Shown one piece after another: positions 1 through 55,864 of a stretch of 64,000 nucleotides of DNA. Made by a program: the position numbers and the translations under genes. The notes beneath the pieces were generated by a model, which was given only the letters and a program-made list of their open reading frames with translations, was not told the DNA's origin and did not search any database. Source of the DNA: Paulinella micropora (Eukaryota > Cercozoa > Imbricatea > Euglyphida); NCBI GenBank assembly GCA_009731375.1, contig BJOX01000308.1:390704-454703 (forward strand), given 5' to 3'. Numbering within the stretch: the stretch's first letter is position 1; each line of letters opens with the position of its first letter.

Positions 1-97
1 AGATATATAGATAGATGGATGGATGGATGGATGGATAGATAGATAGATAGATAGATAGATATATAGATAGATAGATAGATAGATAGATAGATGGATG

Positions 98-154
<57 letters not shown>

Positions 155-230
155 GTATGTAGGTAGATAGATATACTGATAAATTATATTCGCAAAGATG
201 TAGATTGATAGATAGATAAATAGAAAGGTT

Positions 231-272
<42 letters not shown>

Positions 273-273
273 C

Positions 274-413
<140 letters not shown>

Positions 414-414
414 T

Positions 415-492
<78 letters not shown>

Positions 493-518
493 CAGATAGT
501 TAGATAGATGGATAGATG

Positions 519-1441
<923 letters not shown>

Positions 1442-1522
1442 GGATAGATAGATAGATAGGTAGATAGATTGATAGATAGATAGACAGATAGTTAGATAGA
1501 TGGATAGATGGATAGATAGACG

Positions 1523-1595
<73 letters not shown>

Positions 1596-1664
1596 GTAGG
1601 TAGGTAGGTAGGTAGGTAGGTAGACAGGTAGGCAGGTAGGTAGGTAGGTAGGTAGGTAGGTAGG

Positions 1665-1745
<81 letters not shown>

Positions 1746-1918
1746 TGATAAATTGATAGATATATAGATAGTAGGTAATATAGATTATTTCTACAAAGAT
1801 GTAGATGGATAGATAGGTCAATAGATAGATGAATAGATAGATATATAGATAGATAGATAGATAGAGAGACAAATAGATGGATAGATAGATATATAGATAA
1901 ATAGATAGATAGATAGAT

Positions 1919-2028
<110 letters not shown>

Positions 2029-2040
2029 AGATAGATAGAC

Positions 2041-2295
2041 TTGCTCATGGCATCATCTCCTGAAACCTCGACTTGCTCATGGCATCATCTCCTTAGGGCA
2101 TGCGCTCCTGGGGAGTGTTCTAGTGTTATCCCGTATAGTTCAAAAGGGCTCGGCTACCTTTCGGCTTGAACTGGGCACAGACACCAACCACAGCGAGACA
2201 GTGGTTGGTGTGCAGCTTGGCCGGTGCTGAAAGTTCTTGTCCGGGGGTAGTATAGGAGGCCATGGCTTTTCAAGCTAAGCCACGCCCATAGATTA
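2041..2295. repeat. Dispersed repeat R2, first copy
   Basis: About 250 bp with an opening word (CTTGCTCATGGCATCATCTC) present twice. The block from CCTCGACTTGCTC to AGTATAGGAGG recurs in diverged form at 60863-61062, outside the aminopeptidase gene. No coding potential was recognised. Confidence 0.75.
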
Positions 2296-2345
2296 AACAT
2301 ATCTATCTATCTATCTATCTATCCGTCTATCTATCTATCTATCTG

Positions 2346-2381
<36 letters not shown>

Positions 2382-2830
2382 CCTACCTACCTACCTATCT
2401 ATCTACCTACCTACCTACCTATCTATCTATCTATCTATTTATCTATCTATCTAGTTTCTTGGAGCTGTCGCAGACTGGTCAACCACCCAACGAGATGAAG
2501 AATTGTCTATCTATCTATGTATGTATGTGTGTATGTATGAATGTATGTGAGGTCGGTTGAAAAATTTCGACCACCTCACCTTGCGGCAAACCGTAAATTC
2601 GGCGAATTTTTCGCAAAACTTTTTTGTGGACGAAAAATATACCGTAATTACCGACTGGCCAAATTTCTTCACAACTTTGCATAACAAATGTACCGTTATT
2701 TACGGGAGAAATTCGTTCGATTTTTAATTGTTTCCTTACGTATATGTATCTATCTATCTATCTATCTATCTATCTACCTATATATCTATCTATCTCTATC
2801 TCTCTATCTACATCCTACCTACTTACCGAT

Positions 2831-2873
<43 letters not shown>

Positions 2874-2893
2874 CATCCTGCCTACTTACCGAT

Positions 2894-2953
<60 letters not shown>

Positions 2954-3004
2954 CTATCTATCCATCTGTGTGTATGTATCTGTATGTGTGTGTGTATGTG
3001 TAAG

Positions 3005-48278
<45,274 letters not shown>

Positions 48279-49459
48279 TTTCGCTTTCTTCTTTTTCAAA
48301 CCCTTATCCTGTCATGAAACACATCTGTGTCTTTAAATCACATACCGCAAAATCCGCACAATTTGTCAAAGTTTTCGCAAAAATTATGCAGTTTTTGCGG
48401 TTGTGATTCAGGGACCGAAATGTGTCTCATGACAGGATAAGGGTCAACACTTCATTTTTTCTTTATTTGTATCTCTTGATACCACTTCCATATTCCTCGT
48501 ACGCTTGCCATTTATTCCTACTGTTGGCAAGTAATCAAAGTTATCTTATTAAAAGTGTTTGCATTTTTAAAAAAAAAAATTAAAAAAATAAAAAAATAAA
48601 AAAAAACTGTTACTGAGACGAATTCGAGAGGCAAAACCATTCAATGTTGATCTCACTTCATTCTTCTATATATAATTTTATTTAATTACAAGAAATGCTT
48701 AATCAGAAAACATGAAAGATCAAAGGACCTATCGTTCGACCCTCGATCCCTTTCTTGCTAAAAGACAATCGTTTGCCTTTGTGTAATAGTGGTGTCAATT
48801 TTTAAGTTCCCAGGCACAGTGTTACCAATTTGTATTAATAATTTTTGTTAAAATTTTATGCAACTCCTTGCTAATCGAATTTCGCGTTGGAATTTCGCAA
48901 TTTGGTATTATAACCAAAAAAAATACAAATTGTCGGGAAACTCTGTGAACTTTAGTTTGCCACGGAACATTACATGATTACAGAAAACGAATCCGAGAGG
49001 CAAAACCATTTAATGTTGACCTCGCTTCGTTCTTCTATATAGTAATAGTCGTCACTGTGTTAATATTAGCAAGTAGTCTGACTGCTTTTCAAATTTTATT
49101 AGTATTTAATAACTATACATGCTTATTCAGAAATCGTATAAGATGAAAGGACCACGCGTGAGAGTTGTACGACAACTTATGATATCACAATTTGGCCACG
49201 CAAACCGTGGGACTTTCTACAAAAGGATAATGGCAAACCGTGGGACTTTCTATTCTCCTCCGTGGGATTGTTTTCTCTTGTAAGCTAGTTAGCGTTTTTT
49301 CTTACTTTCTCTTCTCGCTCCTTTCTTTTTTCTCTTCTCTTCTTTTTTCAAAAGTTATCTGATCTCATTTTCCTATTTATTTTATCCTTTATTTTCTTTC
49401 AGTTCATAGTTTCTTCATGTTATTTCCTTCATTATTATACTTTCAAGAATAGTTATTTA
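48279..49459. other. Gene 3' flank: MITE, AT-rich DNA and a direct repeat pair
   Basis: After the stop codon lie a 143-bp MITE (48301-48443) and A-rich sequence (48560-48610). A block around CGAGAGGCAAAACCATT...TCTTCTATATA (about 48617-48745) is repeated at about 48987-49165. The word AAACCGTGGGACTTTCTA also occurs twice near 49205-49250. No ORF of interest was seen. Confidence 0.7.
48301..48443. mobile_element. 143-bp MITE with piggyBac-like ends
   Basis: Perfect 16-bp terminal inverted repeats CCCTTATCCTGTCATG. The arm closely resembles the end at 49464 (TCCTTATTCTGTCAGG), next to the transposase gene. This suggests a non-autonomous relative of that element. The flanks carry CAAA and TCAA rather than a clean TTAA, so the target duplication is not certain. 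Confidence 0.72.
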
Positions 49460-49548
49460 TTAATCCTTATTCTGTCAGGTCACAAATGTGATTTAAAAAC
49501 ACAAATGTGATTCTTAATTCCAAACGTGATTTTGGAACACAAACGTGA
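49460..49548. repeat. Left end of the piggyBac-like element
   Basis: TTAA (49460-49463), the usual piggyBac target, then TCCTTATTCTGTCAGG and subterminal repeats ACAAATGTGATT/AAACGTGATT (four copies in 49482-49548). Such subterminal repeats are typical transposase-binding regions. The matching right end was not found. Confidence 0.65.
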
Positions 49549-49647
49549 CGCAACGAAGGTGTATTTGCTTGTATTAATAAATTCTATCGTATTGAAGCGA
49601 ATTATTAAAAAAAAACCGTGTACTGAGAACGTCAAAATTCATTTTAA

Positions 49648-51549
49648 TCAAGATACAAGTGTCATCATCTTAGCTCGTTGAGGTGCTACAAATTTGTTTC
49701 GTGTATGCCATACAAAACATGGCCCCACACGACAAAAGAAATAACGACAATTAGAGCAGTAAGCACGGGAACTTTTTTTGACACCATTCAACATACACGC
49801 AACACAACGAACAGTGCCTTGCCTCTTTTCTCCTCGTTTTACTTCAGTGCGTTCGTATGTCATACACAGAAGATGACCAGTACAATTGAGCCTTGCTGCG
49901 CGCGCAAGAGCTCTAGAACCTCCCAACACTCCCGCATGGCCTAGCATTTCTTCCACGAGATGTTTCAGCATAGATTTACGCGATTCCTCCGGGTGGTAGT
50001 GCTTGAATATGAGACATGCATTTGTTACAACAATGTCCAGTAGCCCCGAAAATAATTTCAGCCATGGCTTATTGAAACGCAAAGCCCTCTCTACTCCCCA
50101 CCTCAAGCGGAGTTGGTCACCAAGATCAACTCCCCCCATTTGCTGGGTATATACCTTCGCTATTTTAAAGCAGGGCACATCGGTGGTCGCCCCATCACCA
50201 CCCTGTAACCGTCTGGAAACAGTGGTTGTAGCCCCTCCCAAAATAGAAGACAAAAACAAAACTACTTTAGTGTCTTTCCATGCTACTACATGTAAGTTCA
50301 CACCATGCATGGACCAGGTGACCATTTTCATCGTCCCTCTAGCACTTGCGTTACTTACCCCTTGCAGTAAATCCTTGGCTGCCCTCAATCTGGTCTTCAA
50401 TACTGTCCCAACGCAATGGATTCCCCGCTTACGGACACAGTCAAAAAAAAGTTGTAAACCTGTATAAAAACGATCACAAGCCATGATCCGTCCAGTGTTG
50501 TCTATGCCAGCTATGTCCAGCAACTTCATAATGACTGAATATGTCATACCGTGGCCACTTTCATCAGCAACCGTGCCCTCTCCTTCATAAACCAAGACAG
50601 TATAAAAGTAACCTGTAATGGAGCAACATAGCGCAAAAAGCTTGAATCCCCACTTGATTGGTTTGGCTGGCAAATACTGTCTCAAATGGCTCCTCCCTTT
50701 GAAGGGAATCATTCCTTCGTCGATGCTGAACCATTGTCCCAGATTCCAGAGCTTTTTGAAGTTCTCGTTCATCAGCGTCAAAAGCGTTCGCACTTGGGAC
50801 AATTTGTCATAGGCAGGGTCCCCTCGGGGAGCTGCCACATTGGGGTCCGAGATATGGAAATAACGTTTGATATCGTGAAACCTCTTCATGGGCATGACCC
50901 CCGAGAGGTCTGGAAACTGCCAGATGTTTGAATGAATGCCTGCCCAATAATCAACCTCTGCAGACAACCCCATCACTCCCATATACAAAAGTATGGCCAC
51001 AAACACAAGTATGTCGGAAAGCAAGACTGGCTGCCAAGGCCGTGAACGCTCTGGCACATTGTGCTGGCGCTTATAAGCTGCGTATTTGTTTGTATTTTGG
51101 ACTACAGTCTGCCAAAAGTCAGTTGGAAGGAGCAAAAAAAAAATATCTAACATGGTTAGGCTAGAGGGCGCACGGACTGGAATTTGTGGGCCTGACCCCC
51201 CTTCGAAAGCAGGTATCGCACGAGGAGGTGCCATGCCCTCTTTCCATTCCTTTTCGTCCTTAAACTCACTAGCAGGCAAGCCGTCGAGTTCCAGATCGCG
51301 GGGGTTCAGCTCCCCTTCCTCTTCTTCATCTGATGACGTGTCGCCCAATACATCGTCGTCACTGATAAAAGTTGCGTCTGCTCCGACCGCGAATTTTTGT
51401 TCACCTGCAGGATTTAATTCTTCTCCTCCTTCCTGATCACTCTCTGTTAGTGACTGGTCACTGTTTGGGCTGCAGAGGACACAGATAAGCAATCCATCAC
51501 TAAGCCAAGCATGGTAATGTGCACAGACACCAAAAAAAGAACAGCACAC
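49648..51549 (-). CDS. piggyBac-like transposase (DDE_Tnp_1_7 type), main exon
   Basis: 633-codon open frame. Cut-and-paste transposases of this family use three Asp. Seen: SIDEGMIPFKGR (Asp near residue 276), ACDRFYTGLQL (near 358) and YTQQMGGVDLGDQL (near 474). The C-terminus (about residues 588-632) has a Cys-rich finger (CVAC, CSNCRYFFC). The acidic segment SDDDVLGDTSSDEEEEGEL near the start is usual for the family. The first 26 or so codons are hydrophobic and may be intron, because TCCTCTGCAG just before CCAAACAGTGACC looks like an acceptor. The catalytic part has no internal stop, so the element may be recent. It lies on the opposite strand to the aminopeptidase gene. Confidence 0.88.
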   Translation of the reverse strand: MCCSFFGVCAHYHAWLSDGLLICVLCSPNSDQSLTESDQEGGEELNPAGEQKFAVGADATFISDDDVLGDTSSDEEEEGELNPRDLELDGLPASEFKDEKEWKEGMAPPRAIPAFEGGSGPQIPVRAPSSLTMLDIFFLLLPTDFWQTVVQNTNKYAAYKRQHNVPERSRPWQPVLLSDILVFVAILLYMGVMGLSAEVDYWAGIHSNIWQFPDLSGVMPMKRFHDIKRYFHISDPNVAAPRGDPAYDKLSQVRTLLTLMNENFKKLWNLGQWFSIDEGMIPFKGRSHLRQYLPAKPIKWGFKLFALCCSITGYFYTVLVYEGEGTVADESGHGMTYSVIMKLLDIAGIDNTGRIMACDRFYTGLQLFFDCVRKRGIHCVGTVLKTRLRAAKDLLQGVSNASARGTMKMVTWSMHGVNLHVVAWKDTKVVLFLSSILGGATTTVSRRLQGGDGATTDVPCFKIAKVYTQQMGGVDLGDQLRLRWGVERALRFNKPWLKLFSGLLDIVVTNACLIFKHYHPEESRKSMLKHLVEEMLGHAGVLGGSRALARAARLNCTGHLLCMTYERTEVKRGEKRQGTVRCVACMLNGVKKSSRAYCSNCRYFFCRVGPCFVWHTRNKFVAPQRAKMMTLVS

Positions 51550-51654
51550 ATCACCAAACTTGGATTAGCAAAAAGAAAATTGGAAACATAAAACAAAAAC
51601 ATGGAACAAGAAGCAGAGGGTACTCGTAATCGATGTCTTCAGGGTCGCTTGGTA

Positions 51655-51882
51655 TCAAGCCCTCCATCCTACACACAAGGCCAAAACTGAAACCATGTCA
51701 GACAAAAACCGACTGAGCCAAGAAAAGGGATAGTACTCATCAGATAGCTGGGGTGCCAGTGGTTGCTCTGCCACTTTGTCATCCCCAGATGATGCCTGCT
51801 TCGAATCCGCAGCCCCCTGGACTTGGTACTTGATAATTTCAGAGGCAATCATCGGCGAATCTTCCTCATCTTCATCGTCCAC
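51655..51882 (-). CDS. Possible N-terminal exon of the piggyBac-like transposase
   Basis: Short acidic frame MDDEDEEDSPMIASEI ... QLSDEYYPF, ending near GATGA|GTACTATC, a possible donor. A second short start (MEGLIPSDPEDIDYE, 51665 down to 51620) ends in the same style, GATTACGA|GTACCC. These could be alternative first exons joined to the CAG acceptor near 51472. This is an inference only. Confidence 0.4.
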   Translation of the reverse strand: MDDEDEEDSPMIASEIIKYQVQGAADSKQASSGDDKVAEQPLAPQLSDEYYPFSWLSRFLSDMVSVLALCVGWRA

Positions 51883-52373
51883 TAAGACTATCCAAATTGC
51901 CGGTAAATTGACTAGGTGGAGTAACGGGTATTAATAGTACATTACAACGCTCCCCCTTAGTCGCAAGTCATAGGCTATATTAGTGTGAATATGAAAAAAT
52001 AGTGTTGAGGATCAGTTATGGGTTACCCGAAGGTTAAATATCAACTCCCATTTACATCACATCCTCTATGTATGTATATATGTGTAGTCATGCAGTAACA
52101 TGTATGAAGTATGTATGTGTTCAAAAAATTGCAAGCGCTCCCCGTAGAGGGTAGCAAAATCAAAAGAAATTTAGATTTCCTATTCTAGGACAGAAAGAAT
52201 GATAGAAAAAATTAAAATTGCTAAGTTAGCTGCCGGCCTCGCGTGGCAGTCGGCTACCCAGCCTCGGCTCGACGGCTCTTGACCCCTGCGCAAAACAAAG
52301 CTGCTGCAACAAGCAACAAACTGCACAAAACACTCAAAGCAAATATAGGTGAGTGGACACGCAAATCCCGAAA

Positions 52374-55300
52374 TTACTTGAGCTTTACCGTAAATTTGTT
52401 AAGTAAATACTCGAATTGTTCTTTCGGTAAATATTTTGTCATTACATCACCTATCTGCTTCTTCGTACCTACTTTTACAAACTTAATCTCACCGTCTCTC
52501 TGTAGGTGGTGCATAAAGTGTAATTCTAAAGGTAAGTGTTTAGTTCTATTACCTGACATACCCCTCTCTGCCGCTAAGACTGTTTGAGAGTTATCCTCGA
52601 ATAATTCTATCGGGCTCTTTTGGGCTATGTTTAGTTCTTGTGTAATGTGTTTTAGTGCAAGTCCCTCTCTAATGCACTCAGTTGCTGCAAATATTTCAGC
52701 ATCATTGGAACTCAGGGCGATGCGACTCTGTCGCTTTGATAACCATGCAACTGGATCGCTGCCCCATAGGATCACGAATCCAGTGCGGGACTTCCCTGTT
52801 TTCTTACAAACTTTGTGAGCCGCGTCGGGCCACATGGAAAGTTTTGGATAGGTTTGCCCTTCTTGCTCTGACTTAGGCTCATGGTAAGCTAAACCTCGAT
52901 AAGAGTTAACTAAATAACGAAAGATTCTGCCTAACATCGCATAAGTTATTCCCTTATCGATAGTTTGCATGACACTTGCCGAATTTAGTGCTTGTTCTAT
53001 ATCGGGTCTTGTCATCTTTGCGAGAAATAGCAAACGACCAACTAGACTAGGAATTGAAAATTTTCGCAAGCTAGCTGATTCCGACATCGGTTCCGTGAAA
53101 TGTTCTTGCGCTGGAGTACTAACGGGTTTAGCAGAATCGTAGCCTACCTCTTTTAGTATCTGCTGCTGATATTTTCGCTGATGCAAAATTATTTTCCCGT
53201 TCGATTGCTCTATCTCTATTCCTTTGAATTCACGGGCAATACCGAGTCTTTTGAGCGGGAAATGTTTTTCTAATGCGGACGCAAAACGCTCATATGCTTG
53301 TTTGTTTGGTGCGGTGAACAACAAGTCATCAACATGAAATATCCCTACTATCGCCTCTCTCAAAGCTTTATCATTTTCTACAAACATACATAAGTCTGAA
53401 TCTAGCAACCTAAAACCTAGCTCCTCTAACTTGGGTGCTAATATCTCATACCATCTTCTTCCTGCCTGTGGTGCACCATATAAAGCACCATCTATACGCC
53501 ATATCATCCCCTCATGCCCTTCTCTGTCTACACTCTCTGGCGCATATGCATAAACAGGGTCATTCATACGAGCATTTAGGTATGCATTTTTAAAATCTAT
53601 GCCGTATAGTTTGTGTTTGTGCCAGGCAGCTAGTTTGGCGAGAAATAAAAGTGAATGGTGCGCGGCGCAAGGAACAAAGAGCTGATCTGGGTTATAGCTA
53701 ACACCGGGTTCTAACATATCTCCCCGTAAAGCTAAACGAGACTTTATGAACTTTTTCCCGTTCTCATCTAACTTTACTTTGTGAACCCATGTCAATCTAA
53801 CTATCTTACTAACTCCTGCCTTGCTTGCCTCCTTATGGGGTACCCATGTGTATGTGTTAAAGGATTGAAGAGCTTTTAGCTCTGTTTTCATACCCTCTAA
53901 AACATCTTTAGCTGTCAAACCTTCCTCTATGACATCTTTGGGTACTCTGATATCTACATACAAATAAAAATCACGAATCTCATCTGCCACCATACGGTCA
54001 TCGCATAAAAACATATTAGCGGGACTTTGTAACGGGTATTCGGGATCTTTCACGGAGTATTTGAGGATTTCCGAATTCAACATCCGTTCTTCTTCGTCCT
54101 CAAACTTAACTATGTGGGTGGGCTGAGGTCTGTCTCTTACTACGAGTCTATCTCTGGGGTCACTCACTCTGCTGACTACCCCTACTCGTACTATGCTCTC
54201 CCATCCCTCACCGTACTTTTTCTTCGCCCATCCATCTCCCCATGCACGCGCGGGCACTCTTACTACCTTACCTATTAGCTCTTGAGCCTCTCTCTTTTCT
54301 CTCTTGGGCTCATTGCTAGGGGTAAATCTCTCTACTGCCTTGCGCTGCCTTTTACCGGGGATTATGTTACTCTCCGTTACTCTCTGACTCTGCTCCCACG
54401 TTAATCCCTTAGATGGTGGTGATTTTTCTTCGTATGCTCTTCTTTCATGTATTTTTAGTGGATCTGTTGGATCTTGTTCATTTGTATGCTCTTGTGGCTT
54501 GATCTTGTGCTCTGGGGGTAATTGTTGTGGATAATGTGGCTCTGGACTTGTGTGTAGGCGTGTATGTTTGTGATCCAATGTATTCTTCTCCACATGCTCA
54601 TTTTCATGCTCATTCTCATTCGCATCGATATCAACATTCTCTGTCTCCCCCTCAACTTCATCAAAGTGTGTTGTTGGGTGGTCGTTGTTGACGTTGTGCG
54701 GTGACTTAGGTGATTGAGGTGGTGATTGGGGTGGTGATTGGGGTGGTGACGCTTGTGGAGATGTGTGTGGTTGCTCGCTCTCATTCTCATTCTCCCCCTC
54801 AGAGTCATCATTATCCCACGACACTAGTTTAGGAGGATGAGCTTGTTTACCGATTTTGTGAATATTAAATCTCACATCTCTCACTCCGGAAATTATCTTC
54901 TTACCATCCCATACGCGGTATAGTTCCCGAAATAGATCATATCCTACTAGCATCACCTTTTTCCCTCTGTACTCTCCCTTCCGCACTTTAGTCTTAGGTA
55001 TATGTAACACACCCATACATCCTATTGGTTTTAAATGAAAGAGTGTTGGTTTTCTACCTAACAGCTGCTCATAAGGCGAAATTCCTTTGCGTTCCCCGTG
55101 AATTGCCGGTAGTATGTTGTGAATGGTTGTTGCTGCGTGTTCTAATTCTGCCCAGAATTGCGGCGGTAATTTAGCGTGATATCTCATTGCTCGTGCAGGC
55201 CCCGCCGTAATATCATTCACTTTTTCCGCAATAGGATTCCCGTCTTTATCGTTTGTCGCGGAGGTTTTCCAAATAAAGCGAATATTTTTCCACCACTTAA

Positions 55301-55790
55301 TGACTTCCTCCGGAATATGGAATTCTTGATCTGCGCGAATTTCCTTTACTTTGTTTCCTGTCTGTCTCTCATAAAAGGCTACAGCTTGTTTTAAGCAATC
55401 TACAAACTCATTCTTATGGGCTAAATAAAAGTCAAGAATGAACAGTGAGTAGTCGTCGGTGACCGAAAATTTATACCGTTTACCACCTATTGATCTAGTT
55501 GCCCACGGTCCTGATGTGTCTATGTGTAGAATTATACCTGGCTTTTGGGCTCTTTCTATTGTATTAACTGCAAAACGTGGCAAACGTTTAGACTTTCCTA
55601 TCATGCAAGATTCGCAAAATCTCACATCGCTCTCGTCACCAACTAACTTAATGTTCAAAATTTTTGCCAATAGGCGCATCTTTGTTAACCCATAATGCCC
55701 ACAGGCATAGTGAAAAAGCTTGATTCCTATCTTTCTAGGTTTGTCTGACTTTCTGGGGTAAGCTTCATATAATACTATATCTACGTGTAA
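52374..55790 (-). CDS. Ty1/copia pol: integrase, reverse transcriptase, RNase H
   Basis: Frame open from about 55790 (first Met at 55679, 1101 codons). Zinc-binding FHYACGHYG (upstream of the Met) and CESCMIGKSK start the integrase. The catalytic triad is in HIDTSGPW, RADQEF and IAEKVND (about residues 53, 117 and 151 from the Met). RT motifs: YGIDFKNAYLNA (near 694) and FHVDDLLFTA (near 782). RNase H: WPDAAHKVCKKTGKSRTGF, SSNDAEIFAA, FEDNSQT and NRTKHLPLELHF. A Pro/Ser/Glu-rich linker with a repeat SPPQSPPQSPPQSP lies between integrase and RT. No internal stop. It is in the -1 frame relative to the upstream gag-protease frame. Confidence 0.92.
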   Translation of the reverse strand, partial: LHVDIVLYEAYPRKSDKPRKIGIKLFHYACGHYGLTKMRLLAKILNIKLVGDESDVRFCESCMIGKSKRLPRFAVNTIERAQKPGIILHIDTSGPWATRSIGGKRYKFSVTDDYSLFILDFYLAHKNEFVDCLKQAVAFYERQTGNKVKEIRADQEFHIPEEVIKWWKNIRFIWKTSATNDKDGNPIAEKVNDITAGPARAMRYHAKLPPQFWAELEHAATTIHNILPAIHGERKGISPYEQLLGRKPTLFHLKPIGCMGVLHIPKTKVRKGEYRGKKVMLVGYDLFRELYRVWDGKKIISGVRDVRFNIHKIGKQAHPPKLVSWDNDDSEGENENESEQPHTSPQASPPQSPPQSPPQSPKSPHNVNNDHPTTHFDEVEGETENVDIDANENEHENEHVEKNTLDHKHTRLHTSPEPHYPQQLPPEHKIKPQEHTNEQDPTDPLKIHERRAYEEKSPPSKGLTWEQSQRVTESNIIPGKRQRKAVERFTPSNEPKREKREAQELIGKVVRVPARAWGDGWAKKKYGEGWESIVRVGVVSRVSDPRDRLVVRDRPQPTHIVKFEDEEERMLNSEILKYSVKDPEYPLQSPANMFLCDDRMVADEIRDFYLYVDIRVPKDVIEEGLTAKDVLEGMKTELKALQSFNTYTWVPHKEASKAGVSKIVRLTWVHKVKLDENGKKFIKSRLALRGDMLEPGVSYNPDQLFVPCAAHHSLLFLAKLAAWHKHKLYGIDFKNAYLNARMNDPVYAYAPESVDREGHEGMIWRIDGALYGAPQAGRRWYEILAPKLEELGFRLLDSDLCMFVENDKALREAIVGIFHVDDLLFTAPNKQAYERFASALEKHFPLKRLGIAREFKGIEIEQSNGKIILHQRKYQQQILKEVGYDSAKPVSTPAQEHFTEPMSESASLRKFSIPSLVGRLLFLAKMTRPDIEQALNSASVMQTIDKGITYAMLGRIFRYLVNSYRGLAYHEPKSEQEGQTYPKLSMWPDAAHKVCKKTGKSRTGFVILWGSDPVAWLSKRQSRIALSSNDAEIFAATECIREGLALKHITQELNIAQKSPIELFEDNSQTVLAAERGMSGNRTKHLPLELHFMHHLQRDGEIKFVKVGTKKQIGDVMTKYLPKEQFEYLLNKFTVKLK

Positions 55791-55864
55791 TTCTTTCTCT
55801 CTCTTATTTACTTCATGCTTACTTGTCTCGTTTTTGTTCTCATTTGTGGGGCTTCCCTCCCCTT

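Noticed and set aside
2456-2506. Possible exon upstream of exon 1 (TAG before TTTCTTGGAGCTGTC)
   Set aside because: No frame matches the family and the only GT would give phase 2, which does not fit the phase-0 start of exon 1.
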